Part shown: in pieces, positions 8,135 to 16,663 of the stretch
How positions within the stretch are numbered: the first letter of the stretch is position 1
Layout: every line of letters begins with the position of its first letter
Assembly (NCBI GenBank): GCA_039029135.1
Contig: JBCCGT010000009.1
Coordinates: forward strand, 119,768 to 183,767
Source of the DNA: JALZVT01 sp039029135
Lineage (GTDB): Bacteria > Pseudomonadota > Gammaproteobacteria > Pseudomonadales > Azotimanducaceae
Direction: 5' to 3'
Length of the DNA stretch: 64,000 nucleotides
Notes under the pieces: model-generated
What the model was told of the DNA's origin: nothing
The model's input: only the letters and a program-made list of their open reading frames with translations
Databases searched by the model: none
Position numbers and translations under genes: made by a program

Positions 8135-8360
8135 TGCGGTCCTACTCAATCCCCGCACAGGGAGCGAGTGATAAACAGGCGAACGGTGCCATTTCGTATG
8201 GGCTGGGTGTGGTGAGCCAAGAAGTCACGTCCTGATAACGCTGTGGTTCGATACCAGTACTTTGAGTCTTAGAAACTAGAGCGGAGATCTGCCCATGGGC
8301 ACCAATCGCACTAAATGACACCTATGGAAATTTGAAACTCGAAACTCGGAGTTGGAAACA

Positions 8361-9539
8361 GTGACAAACGACCGACCTTCAAAGAGCGCTAACGCGCTAC
8401 CGCCTCCCGACGAATCCGGCGACATTCGATACCGCGATGTTCGAGCGATTGACGATGCTAGGTTTGCGAACAACCGAGTACAGCGACCACCCGAACACGT
8501 CACGGCGTTGGCCGAGATCATGCGGCACCACCACGACGAAGGGCAGCCGCAGACGTTTCCACCCGCGAAGGTGGCGCGCGGTGGTGGTGAGTTATTCGTA
8601 TTCGACGGCCAGACCAGCCTCGCAGCGCACTTTGAAATGTGGTCCAAGCTGCTGCAAGAGCTAGGCAGCACGGCGGAAACAGCCACCGAGACAGCCAACG
8701 CTGAACGCTTCCCCGCTCAATTCTGGGACTTCGCGACTGCCGACGATGCATACCGTTTCGCGCTGATGTGGGGCGGCCGAACGGACAACCACGGCCAGCG
8801 AGCCGACACACCGCAAGACCTTAGCGATTATTACCGGCGACTGGTTGACGCTGGGTTACTCGATCCGACCGACAGCGGCGCATTCATGGAGCTTGCCTGC
8901 TGTTCGCTGAGACAGGCTGACCGCGTGACCAAGGCCGCACGCGAGGCTAGACGGCAACAGGTGGATGCCCGCAATGCGGGCGTCATAGCCGATCTGAGGG
9001 CCGGGAACGGGACACAGCGAGAGATCGCGGAGCGGTACGGAATCAGCGTGCGAACGGTTGCCAGAGCGGCCAAGAGAGCCAGGAACATGACACAGGGCGC
9101 ACCTGCTGAACGTGTCATCCCTACCGCAGCAGATGAGCATCAATCGGCACCTGCCGACCCAGCGCCAACCGACGATAAGGCTCCACCACCAGCCGATGAC
9201 AGCGGCACCGCTCAGAACATGACACCCCCGACAGGTGCGGACGATGTCATATCCGGCCAGACGGAGAGCCAGCAGAGCAGAGCCAGCAACCGCAAGAAAG
9301 GCAATCAGCGAACGCTGGAAGGTGAGATAGGCGACAGCAGCACTACGGGCCTACTCGACCGGCTGACGAGCGATCTAGCGTACTTCAACGCGAGAATCGC
9401 ACAGCACACCAGCACGCCGATGGGTAGTGATGCGGCGGGTGTTGTGTCAGGAAAGATAGGCGTGGTACTCGCGCTGCAAAAGAACACCGAGAAGCACCTC
9501 GACGCGCTCCACAGGACCATTGAGGCGACCGTCAAATGA
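8361..9539 (+). CDS. ParB-like domain protein with helix-turn-helix
   Basis: I use the GTG at 8361, ten bases after GGAG; a TTG at 8352 is the alternative. The 392-residue protein begins with a region like ParB/sulfiredoxin-fold domains (DIRYRDVRAIDDARFANNRV to VFDGQTSLAAH, about residues 20-90). A homeodomain-like HTH follows (GNGTQREIAERYGISVRTVA, about residues 210-230), then a long Pro/Ser/Asp-rich linker and a helical C-terminus. ParB-like proteins bind DNA sites for partition or gene control. Two copies of a 37-bp symmetric site lie inside the gene and one upstream, natural candidate targets. Its stop overlaps the helicase start. Confidence 0.75.
   Translation: MTNDRPSKSANALPPPDESGDIRYRDVRAIDDARFANNRVQRPPEHVTALAEIMRHHHDEGQPQTFPPAKVARGGGELFVFDGQTSLAAHFEMWSKLLQELGSTAETATETANAERFPAQFWDFATADDAYRFALMWGGRTDNHGQRADTPQDLSDYYRRLVDAGLLDPTDSGAFMELACCSLRQADRVTKAAREARRQQVDARNAGVIADLRAGNGTQREIAERYGISVRTVARAAKRARNMTQGAPAERVIPTAADEHQSAPADPAPTDDKAPPPADDSGTAQNMTPPTGADDVISGQTESQQSRASNRKKGNQRTLEGEIGDSSTTGLLDRLTSDLAYFNARIAQHTSTPMGSDAAGVVSGKIGVVLALQKNTEKHLDALHRTIEATVK
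9082..9118 (+). repeat. 37-bp symmetric element site, copy 2
   Basis: GGAACATGACA, six bases, GCACCTG, six bases, GTGTCAT. Arms at 9087-9093 and 9112-9118 are a perfect 7-bp inverted repeat (ATGACAC and GTGTCAT). Twenty bases from 9099 match 7189-7208 at 19 positions. Confidence 0.75.
9214..9250 (-). repeat. 37-bp symmetric element site, copy 3 (inverted)
   Basis: Read on the minus strand it is ATGACA, six bases, GCACCTG, six bases, GTGTCATGTTCT, with exactly the spacing of copies 1 and 2. It lies about 130 bases from copy 2 in opposite orientation. Confidence 0.75.
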
Positions 9540-11089
9540 TCCTGCGACCTTTCCAGAATCAGGCGCTAGCGGCCCTCAGATCAGCCGTCAGGGGCGGACA
9601 AAAGCGGTTGATACTCTGCGCACCCACCGGAGCCGGGAAAACCGTCATAGCCGCGGAGCTTTGCCGCTGTGCCGTAGCGAAAGACTCCCGCGTGTTGTTT
9701 CTGGTGCCGCGCCGTGAGTTAGCATTTCAGGCGGCAGAGAAGCTACTAGCACTCGGATTGCTGGAAGGCCGCGACGTATCGATTTACATGGCTGGCGTAG
9801 CTGGTGCCGAGGAAATCGGATCAACAGCAGCAGTCACGGTCGCATCGAAAGACACGCTGACAACGCGGAAGCGGCTAGATCGCATCAAAGGATACCCATC
9901 CGCCGACCTCGTGATTGTCGATGAATGTCACCTGTCGATGTCGAATACCTGGCTCGAACTGCTAGAGCACTACCGACAAAGCGGAGCAACGATAGTCGGA
10001 CTCACAGCCACCCCAGCACGCGAAAGCGGAAAACCGCTAGGTGACTTCTATCAGACCATTGTTCGAACGCCGGGCATTGCCGAACTAACCGATATGGACT
10101 ACTTGGTCCCAGCGCGATACTTCACGCCAACCGCACCGGACCTGAAGCGGCTGAAAAAGGTCAGAGGCGATTTCGCTAAGGGCGAGCTAGCAGAGCGAGT
10201 CAACACACCCAAGCTAGTCGGCGATGCTATTGCGACGTACCTAGAGCGAGGGGAAGCACGGCAAGCGATCTGCTTTGCCGTTGATGTTCGTCACTCAATC
10301 GCACTAGCCGAGAAGTTCAGGGGCGCAGGAGTGAGCGTAGAGCACATAGACGGCAGGATGAGCACGGCAGACCGTGAAGCGGTTATGGGGCAATTCGCGG
10401 CGGGAAAATTCGCTGTGTTGTGTAACTGCCAGATCGCAACCTATGGGCTAGACGTGCCACGAGTTAGCTGCCTGATTCTCGCTCGCCCAACCGCGTCACT
10501 CGTACTGCATTTGCAGATTCTGGGGCGTGGACTCCGCACTAGCGAGGCTACAGGCAAGCGAGATTGTTTGATTTTCGACCACGCCGGAAACATCGAACGG
10601 CTGGGCATGGCGGATAGTGAGCACGAATGGTCGCTAGAGACTGGCGGCAAAAAGGCGGAGCCACGGAAAACCAAGCAAGGCGAAAAGGTCATCGAGCATA
10701 TCGAGTGCCACGTTTGCCACGCTCGATTCAAGCCGCAGCCAAAGTGCCCGGAGTGCGGCCATAAGTTCGAGACAAAAGGCCAAGGCGTTACATGGGTTGG
10801 TGGCATGCTGGTTGAACGCTCCAACGTGCTGCGCATTGACGGCATCAAGCAACGAAAGCGGTTTTATCTTGAGCTTCTAGGCTATTGCGAAAAGTACGGC
10901 AAAAAGCGCGGGATGGCGTTGTTCCGATACCGAGACAAGTACGGCGAAGACCCCGCCTATAACTGGAGGAATCTCGACCCGCTGCCACCTAGTCAGGAGA
11001 CGATGAACTATGTGAAAGCGGGCTTGATCGCGCATGCAAAACGGCGAGAAAGACCAGGAACACTCAGGCAGGAGGCGCGAACCCCATGA
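9536..11089 (+). CDS. Superfamily 2 DEAD/DEAH-box helicase with zinc finger
   Basis: The 517-residue ATP-dependent helicase shows Walker A in APTGAGKT (29-36), motif II as DECH (129-132), motif III as TATP (157-160) and motif VI in the QILGRGLR region. After the helicase core comes a four-cysteine finger (CHVCHARF and CPECGHKF, near residues 395-415) and a basic C-terminus. Such helicases are common in phages and satellites, where they help start or drive replication. The gene overlaps the ParB-like gene upstream and a small gene downstream by ATGA junctions, so the three form a translationally coupled set. Confidence 0.88.
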   Translation: MILRPFQNQALAALRSAVRGGQKRLILCAPTGAGKTVIAAELCRCAVAKDSRVLFLVPRRELAFQAAEKLLALGLLEGRDVSIYMAGVAGAEEIGSTAAVTVASKDTLTTRKRLDRIKGYPSADLVIVDECHLSMSNTWLELLEHYRQSGATIVGLTATPARESGKPLGDFYQTIVRTPGIAELTDMDYLVPARYFTPTAPDLKRLKKVRGDFAKGELAERVNTPKLVGDAIATYLERGEARQAICFAVDVRHSIALAEKFRGAGVSVEHIDGRMSTADREAVMGQFAAGKFAVLCNCQIATYGLDVPRVSCLILARPTASLVLHLQILGRGLRTSEATGKRDCLIFDHAGNIERLGMADSEHEWSLETGGKKAEPRKTKQGEKVIEHIECHVCHARFKPQPKCPECGHKFETKGQGVTWVGGMLVERSNVLRIDGIKQRKRFYLELLGYCEKYGKKRGMALFRYRDKYGEDPAYNWRNLDPLPPSQETMNYVKAGLIAHAKRRERPGTLRQEARTP

Positions 11090-11310
11090 GCCAGAAGGAC
11101 ATTCCTGCAGTTTCAGACCATGACTCTGAGGAATACAGAGATGTTCTGTTTGAAGAATGCCTCCGGGCAGCGCGTGGACGTAGATCAGCACTACCAATGT
11201 GGTATGCGCTCGGCCTGCTGGGAGATAGATATCTAGACCGTGCACCGCCAGAGACACTGCAGCGCATACTCGTGCACATTGAGATGTCGGAGAATGACAG
11301 GCTTCACTAG
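11086..11310 (+). CDS. Small acidic hypothetical protein
   Basis: The 74-residue frame starts at an ATGA overlap with the helicase stop. It is acidic (DHDSEEYRDVLFEECL) and probably helical. Function is unknown; coupling suggests it works with the helicase. A 212-base spacer without a recognisable gene follows, containing a repeated AAACCTGAAA motif near 11450-11475. Confidence 0.6.
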   Translation: MSQKDIPAVSDHDSEEYRDVLFEECLRAARGRRSALPMWYALGLLGDRYLDRAPPETLQRILVHIEMSENDRLH

Positions 11311-11522
11311 ACCAATTTAGAGCGCGTACCCGGCTGCGCCTACGAGGGTGCAATCAATGCCGCCGCGAGCGCGCTCCCGACGACGACTTAACAGAACTTC
11401 ATTTTGCGGCGATATCAGAGAAACTACTTGAACCTTTCCGCAATCTAGAAACCTGAAAAAACCTGAAATTAGGTCGAGCGGTCAGACAGCCTGTTGATAC
11501 AGCCGACAACACGAGGCGAGCC

Positions 11523-11870
11523 ATGCCGAAATTTGAACCGGGACAGTCAGGCAACCCGAAGGGGCGGCCAAAGGGAGCCAGAAACAAGCTGAGCGAGGAA
11601 TTCATCGCGGATTTGTTCAGCGACTGGCAGGAGCACGGCGCTGCTGTCATTCGGACAGTCAGAGAGCAATCACCCGTGGACTACATCAAGGTAATCGCTC
11701 GGCTGGTGCCGCTGAGGCTTGAGGCATCCTCTCGCGATGACCTGGCGGACATTCCCTCGCAGCAGTTGCTGGCGATGCTGGTCGATATGGTGTCACTTGA
11801 TGACCTTGACGCGGCTATTGATGCCCGGCGGTCCGCTGAGATGGTGCGCATTCGACCGGAGGCCGGCTGA
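11523..11870 (+). CDS. DUF5681-domain protein
   Basis: The N-terminus FEPGQSGNPKGRPKGARNKL is the DUF5681 signature, found in phage and integrative-element proteins and sometimes near terminase genes. The remaining 90 residues are helical and acidic. The protein is 115 residues. Its biochemical role is not established. No large terminase or capsid gene is nearby, so a packaging role for this copy cannot be argued. The stop overlaps the start of the next small gene (TGATG). Confidence 0.75.
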   Translation: MPKFEPGQSGNPKGRPKGARNKLSEEFIADLFSDWQEHGAAVIRTVREQSPVDYIKVIARLVPLRLEASSRDDLADIPSQQLLAMLVDMVSLDDLDAAIDARRSAEMVRIRPEAG

Positions 11871-12013
11871 TGTGGCTCGATCTGTTCAATCTGGCGCTGG
11901 TGTCGGGGCTGGTGGTGCTGCTGGCGACTAAAGACCCATCAACGCGGCGATGGCTCAGGTCGCTACGTTTCGCGATAATTCGGGTATTCAATCGGGTAAC
12001 ACGTCGAAGCTGA
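11870..12013 (+). CDS. Small single-pass membrane protein
   Basis: This 47-residue frame starts in a TGATG overlap with the DUF5681 gene. It has one hydrophobic segment (FNLALVSGLVVLLA, about residues 6-19) followed by an arginine-rich tail, giving an inner-membrane protein with a cytoplasmic basic end. It is too short for most gene finders. Function unknown. Confidence 0.55.
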   Translation: MWLDLFNLALVSGLVVLLATKDPSTRRWLRSLRFAIIRVFNRVTRRS

Positions 12014-12173
12014 TCACCTCAAAGCAGACACTCATATCGTTGACTTCTCAGACTATGTCGCGCCTGCTGTCGGCCAGGAGCGGCCACACATGAAACCTAT
12101 GGGCTATGGTGAGTTTAGTGACACCCAGACTAGATCGCGGCTTACTACGAGATACCCCATGCCGCACCGAACA

Positions 12174-13718
12174 CTAAATCCTACGGCAGGACCATCCCCA
12201 ATCGATTTGTTTCTTCACGAGCTCCAGTCCCTTTGGTAAACAGTAGTCAGCATTATGCTCCGCATACCACGGTGTTGAGGAGCCTTTCTCGCTAAGGTAG
12301 ACAACCCGGCACACGCTCTCATCTTCGTTATGCAAAGAGTCAATCTGAATCGTGCGCGTCAAACTGGTGTTCAGGCATTGGAATGCAGTGCTCAAAAACC
12401 CTCTCGGTTCATCTACGTTGTGAGCTTCAATGCCTAGAGCCGCACTGTTTCCGCTCAGAGCAGCCTTTATCATTCCATCGGTCACGGCGCCAGTTGTGCC
12501 GTAGTACGTCATGACCATCGCAGGAGCGATAGTCCCAAGGTTCATTGCCAAATTCATGTCCCATTGAATAACCCATTGATCGTGAAATACGGCACCCGCT
12601 TGCACAACTGGAACGACTTTGGCTGCAGTGTTCATCACAAAACCTCCCTCTTGCACTAACTCATGTGCAAGGCCTGTGGCGTCTTTCGGTGCTTTGATCC
12701 CGACTGTAGGCCGTCGATTGTCGACGAAGCGTATATCGATTTTGGGGTGACCATTCCGGTCCCGAACGAGATCGCCGTTTCGGTCTCGAACGTAAGCTTC
12801 GGGCGGCGGCGAACACTCTTCGTTCGTCGTTAAGCAATATGCTTCCCCCTCTGCTCCGCGTGGATCGATATCGTGCCCCGTGTAGGACTTGTACCCATCC
12901 CGGATCAACACCATCCCTCCGCCCCTCAGAAACCCTTCAAAAATTGCTTCTTCGTCTCCGCCGCTTGCTGCAACTCCAATTCCGCCAATAGCTCCTGTTA
13001 CTGCCGCTTTCTTGGCCAGCTCACCGGTAGTATTAGTCGGCATATCAGAAACAGCGCCCATTGCGGCTGTTGTCGCTCCAACGGTGAGGCCGACCCGTAA
13101 CGCCAGATCAACATCCCCAGTTGCGCGATACGTGTACCAAGCCGCGTAGGCTGCAGCGCCTTGCGGTCCTCCGCCTGCAGTCGCGGCTACCTGCGCGAGA
13201 GCGTTAACCAACGTGCTTTCTTGAGCGAGCTTTACTGCGTTTTCCTCGGTATTTTTGATTGGGTCGGTTCCCAAGTGCCAAATGGCGTCAACGAATTTTC
13301 CCTCTCGCACCCGTTTTTCTGCGTCCGATAGCGCTTCACCGTATCCTTGAGCCTGGCGCTCCATGTAATGGCCAATAGCAATGGCAGCATCATTGACGTC
13401 CCTACCAGCTTTTTTTGTGGCTCGATCAGTATCTTCTGTTGCTCTGTCTAAAGTAGCGGAAACGTCACCCACTGCTTTCTCGTGAGTGCGTTTAACATCG
13501 TCAGCAGTCTTTGCGATTGTGTTTCCAACGTTACCGACGTCTCCTCCCGCGCGACCAATCACCCTCCCAGTCTCTCTGATGACTTGTGCTGGGACTGTTA
13601 CAGGCGCTTCTACCACGTCTCTGACACAATGGCCCGGATGCGACCAAGTGCAATGCGCATAACCGTCAATAGAAATTGCACACAATCCCCAGAAAGCGAA
13701 CATCCTTCTCATACTCAT
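12174..13718 (-). CDS. Large exported protein of unknown function (element cargo)
   Basis: The 514-residue protein starts with a short signal-like segment (MRRMFAFWGLCAISIDGYA). A helical Asp/Lys/Thr-rich stretch follows, likely coiled coil (about residues 40-135). Next comes a Gly/Ala-rich hydrophobic section (AAAYAAWYTYRATG to GAIGGIGVAASGG), then a cysteine-containing region with two RDRNG repeats and a FHDQWVIQWDMN segment. The layout, exported with an amphipathic middle, is compatible with a secreted toxin or effector, but I see no catalytic motif. Base composition is more A+T-rich than flanking host genes, a sign of recent acquisition. It points against the element's replication genes. 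Confidence 0.75.
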   Translation of the reverse strand: MSMRRMFAFWGLCAISIDGYAHCTWSHPGHCVRDVVEAPVTVPAQVIRETGRVIGRAGGDVGNVGNTIAKTADDVKRTHEKAVGDVSATLDRATEDTDRATKKAGRDVNDAAIAIGHYMERQAQGYGEALSDAEKRVREGKFVDAIWHLGTDPIKNTEENAVKLAQESTLVNALAQVAATAGGGPQGAAAYAAWYTYRATGDVDLALRVGLTVGATTAAMGAVSDMPTNTTGELAKKAAVTGAIGGIGVAASGGDEEAIFEGFLRGGGMVLIRDGYKSYTGHDIDPRGAEGEAYCLTTNEECSPPPEAYVRDRNGDLVRDRNGHPKIDIRFVDNRRPTVGIKAPKDATGLAHELVQEGGFVMNTAAKVVPVVQAGAVFHDQWVIQWDMNLAMNLGTIAPAMVMTYYGTTGAVTDGMIKAALSGNSAALGIEAHNVDEPRGFLSTAFQCLNTSLTRTIQIDSLHNEDESVCRVVYLSEKGSSTPWYAEHNADYCLPKGLELVKKQIDWGWSCRRI

Positions 13719-13914
13719 TTCCCTGCTAAATAGACCGGCTGAATTGCTATGCTACTAGCCCTAGTCGTTCGTGTCTGTTCCGGGTCGTCTAGAGCCGGTT
13801 AGTAGCTACCGCTCTGAGCGGCTGCTTTCTCAAAAGCCGTCGTTCAAACCCGGCCTCAGATCACCCAGAAATCGGCTCCGAATGGCCAAGAGCGGACTCT
13901 CGCTCATTTAGATT

Positions 13915-14523
13915 CTACTTCATAGATCGAGACTGTAAGCAGGAGGAGCTAGTCGCTAATGAAGGCAATTTATCCAGATAGATAACAGAATTTACGAGCA
14001 AGGACTGCCCTGACTTTCTCACGTATCCTTTTTTCAGTAGGTGCTGTTGCCGAACTTCGGGGAGCTCATGGTCGATGCGATACGGATAATCCTCTGCGAG
14101 ATACTCTCGCCATGTTTCGATTGAGCAACCAAAAAGAACTCCGTCATAAGTCGGCGCGATGAAACGCCGACCCTCACTGTCCAGATGAATTGGTTCGTGA
14201 ATGCCGCCTTCCCAAACCTCCTGGCCGCGCTTCGCAGAGAGGAATAGCTTCCGCGGTTCAGTGCCGTACGGTGGGTGGCACCATTCACCTATGATGTCGT
14301 GAAGCTCAACTGAAGATAGTTCGGGGCCAAAGAAAACTTCAGCTACACGAAAATTCGTAACAGCTCGACCGCAGCTATTCGAACTATCTGAATACTCTGG
14401 AATCACTTTTGTCCATTGCAATTCCCCAATAAACAATATGCCTGATTGGCCATAGCTGTTCGGCGAGACAAGTGCGAACACTAGCAAAACTACAATTAAA
14501 GTGACTGCTTGTTGATTCCTCAT
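13915..14523 (-). CDS. Exported hypothetical protein with paired cysteines
   Basis: The 202-residue protein has a clear Sec signal peptide (TLIVVLLVFALVSPNSYG, cleavage probably near residue 25). The mature part has cysteines in SSNSCGRA, GEWCHPP, FGCSIE and near the end, which could form disulfides in the periplasm. The family is not recognised. It lies between two other minus-strand cargo genes, with spacers of about 180-200 bases on each side. The composition is A+T-rich for this window. Confidence 0.7.
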   Translation of the reverse strand: MRNQQAVTLIVVLLVFALVSPNSYGQSGILFIGELQWTKVIPEYSDSSNSCGRAVTNFRVAEVFFGPELSSVELHDIIGEWCHPPYGTEPRKLFLSAKRGQEVWEGGIHEPIHLDSEGRRFIAPTYDGVLFGCSIETWREYLAEDYPYRIDHELPEVRQQHLLKKGYVRKSGQSLLVNSVIYLDKLPSLATSSSCLQSRSMK

Positions 14524-14596
14524 ATGGTTGAAATTAGCCCATCAAGCGAACGGCAGCAATGGGTCGAAAGCGGGAGTAGCTACCCTTCCCCTCTAC

Positions 14597-14639
14597 GTCC
14601 GCTTTCCGTATGTTCCGTTATCACTTCTCCAAAGCGGAC
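14597..14639. repeat. 9-bp inverted repeat in the cargo spacer
   Basis: GTCCGCTTT at 14597-14605 is inverted at 14631-14639 (AAAGCGGAC) across a 25-base loop. Related words stand at 14561-14571 (GGGTCGAAAGC) and 15891-15900 (GTCCGCTTTC), each in a spacer beside cargo genes. No T-run follows, so it is not a plain terminator. Confidence 0.5.
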
Positions 14640-14699
14640 ATCCGTAGGGCTACGAAATGTGGTCTCCCTTCGGCCAATTGCGGACCAAACACTTGCAGA

Positions 14700-15803
14700 T
14701 CACTGTCGAGTGAAGGGTTTCATGGTGACTTCGAACTCGGCGGGTTTTTCCATGTTGCTCGCCGACACGACGACCTTGAGGTAGTACAGCCCGTCGTTGC
14801 GGCCACCCCAGGTAAACCGACCGACTCGAAGTGTAGTAAGCGACTGTGCCACCGTTTCGGCTGTGCCGGTTGGTGGAGAATGCAACACAACTCCAGGTCT
14901 GGCTCGCCAGATCGAATCCAGGAGGTACGAGCGCTTTTGACCTTGTTGTCCTTCAAAAAACTCCGACGGCTCCCCTTCCGTCTGGGCGTTGCCAGTCACT
15001 TTGATTGCTATGTGCTTAGCTGGTACTTCCCCCTTGTTCTGGAGCGACAGTTCTAGCCAGGTTGATGGGTTCAAGCTTCCGCTCAGTTCTTGGCCAGCCG
15101 ATATCGACTGTTTTTCCCTGACGATGAAGCTGTCCCACTCTCCTTGGAGGAGGATGTCATCGTGCGAAACCGACGTCGTGCTCATAGCGAATTGGTAGAT
15201 TGCGACGGCACCAGCGACGATACCAATAGCTACCCCGAGTACTTCCAATACGCGCTTAGGAGTCCAGATGCGCGTTGTAGCCGCGTTCTGCCGCCTCCGT
15301 TCTTCGGCCTTGAGCATCTCAATCGCGGCAGGATCGCCGACTTGTCCATATGCCTGCACTAGGTCTTTGTCGCTCAGGCCCGCGACCCATGATTCGTTCG
15401 ACTTCGAGAGAGAGGCTGGGATCGAGGAGAACTTCAACGCAAGAACGCTACTAGCATCCGCCGGACGATGCAGAGTGCCGGTGACGATCGCTCCATCATC
15501 CTCCTGAAGGGCAACGAAACCGTGCTCGAACCCGTCTGTATAGCGCTTCAGTGCTTCGTACCATCGTTCTGCGTCGCTCGGCTGAGTTAGAACCTCAGGA
15601 TCAATGGCGCCGTCAGGCAGCGTGTTCAATTTCGATCCCGCCATGGCAGCCAAAGTCTCAAACCGTTCTGTGGCGTGGAATGACGGGCCGCCTTGCAGGT
15701 TGTAGTACACACCTGCTGCGCCCCATTGGTAGTCCAGTCGGTAAAACTGCAGCTCCTGGCTGCAGTTAGAGAAATCGGACTTGAGTTGTTCCCATGTCGG
15801 CAT
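14700..15803 (-). CDS. Single-pass membrane protein of unknown function (element cargo)
   Basis: The 367-residue protein has a soluble N-terminal region of about 190 residues. One membrane segment follows (VLEVLGVAIGIVAGAVAIYQFAM, about residues 185-207), then a C-terminal part predicted as beta-rich. No signal peptide is present, so the N-terminus is probably cytoplasmic and the C-terminus periplasmic. There is no recognised domain. It is the first of three minus-strand cargo genes and is separated from the divergent recombinase gene by about 150 bases containing a small hairpin at 15841-15861. Confidence 0.7.
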   Translation of the reverse strand: MPTWEQLKSDFSNCSQELQFYRLDYQWGAAGVYYNLQGGPSFHATERFETLAAMAGSKLNTLPDGAIDPEVLTQPSDAERWYEALKRYTDGFEHGFVALQEDDGAIVTGTLHRPADASSVLALKFSSIPASLSKSNESWVAGLSDKDLVQAYGQVGDPAAIEMLKAEERRRQNAATTRIWTPKRVLEVLGVAIGIVAGAVAIYQFAMSTTSVSHDDILLQGEWDSFIVREKQSISAGQELSGSLNPSTWLELSLQNKGEVPAKHIAIKVTGNAQTEGEPSEFFEGQQGQKRSYLLDSIWRARPGVVLHSPPTGTAETVAQSLTTLRVGRFTWGGRNDGLYYLKVVVSASNMEKPAEFEVTMKPFTRQ

Positions 15804-15949
15804 GAACTAAATCTTACGGGCGGACGTACCGGAGGTCGATCAGTGTCGGCTTCGGACACTGAAGCGCCTGATTTCTAGTCATCCGTCTCCGTCCGCTTTC
15901 GATTGAGGTTACAGAATCTGATTCCACTTATCGATAAGAGGAATCAATC

Positions 15950-16582
15950 ATGTTCACCTTTCAACTGTTGGAAGATTCACCACGGCGTGAGCCTTGGAAT
16001 AGGGGAAAACTCTTAGGTCAACGCCGACCGCTTACACCGAAGGAAATTTGGGGCATTCGTATCCGCCTTCAGATGGAAGAAAATATCCGAGATCTGGCGT
16101 TACTCAACCTAGCGATAGATAGCAAATTGCGAGGCTGTGATTTGGTCCGACTTCGTGTTGCGGACGTGACCCACTCCGGCAGAGTGATGTCCCGCGTCAA
16201 CGTTGTGCAACGCAAAACTGGCCAGCCGGTCCAGTTTGAGATTACTGAAGAAACTCAAGAATCAATCTCGGCGTGGATTGAGCATGCCGGTCTAAGCGCA
16301 TCCAGTAGTCTGTTTCCAAGCCGTGTACGAAGGTCACCCCACATATCGACTCGGCAGTATTCGCGGATTGCGCAAAGCTGGTTCGAAAGTACTGGGCTTG
16401 ATCCGTCGCTCTATGGAACTCACTCCATGCGTAGAACCAAGGCGGCTTTGATTTATCAACGGACGAAGAATCTCCGGGCTGTTCAGCTTCTACTCGGCCA
16501 CACCAAACTTGAGAGCACGGTGCGGTACCTAGGCGTCGAAGTGGATGACGCGCTAGAGTTAGCCGAACAAACTGAAATCTAG
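15950..16582 (+). CDS. Short tyrosine recombinase (catalytic domain only)
   Basis: The 210-residue protein keeps the full catalytic set: Arg in KLRGCDL (61), Lys near 89, His-x-x-Arg in HSMRRT (158 and 161), His in LLGHTK (184) and Tyr in VRYLGV (193). It lacks the N-terminal core-binding domain of larger integrases, as do other small XerD-like recombinases found in accessory DNA. It is unlike the P4-type integrase at 4381 and could be cargo, act on the cassette-like region around it, or belong to an earlier inserted element. Confidence 0.88.
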   Translation: MFTFQLLEDSPRREPWNRGKLLGQRRPLTPKEIWGIRIRLQMEENIRDLALLNLAIDSKLRGCDLVRLRVADVTHSGRVMSRVNVVQRKTGQPVQFEITEETQESISAWIEHAGLSASSSLFPSRVRRSPHISTRQYSRIAQSWFESTGLDPSLYGTHSMRRTKAALIYQRTKNLRAVQLLLGHTKLESTVRYLGVEVDDALELAEQTEI

Positions 16583-16589
16583 CCCTGTA

Positions 16590-16613
16590 AGCGACCGTTC
16601 ACCAACGGTCGCT
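16590..16613. terminator. Strong hairpin after the short recombinase gene
   Basis: AGCGACCGT and ACGGTCGCT form a perfect 9-bp stem with a six-base loop, eight bases after the recombinase stop. There is no T-run on either strand, so it may be a recombination or RNA-processing structure instead of an intrinsic terminator. Confidence 0.45.
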
Positions 16614-16663
16614 GTCCGGCCATGAGCGGTCGCGGGCAGGTTCATGTTCTGTACACCAGCGAT

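Noticed and set aside
12014..16600. Class 1-type integron cassettes in the cargo block
   Set aside because: The nearby recombinase lacks the IntI-specific insert and size, and the spacer words do not show the GTTRRRY/RYYYAAC ends of attC sites.
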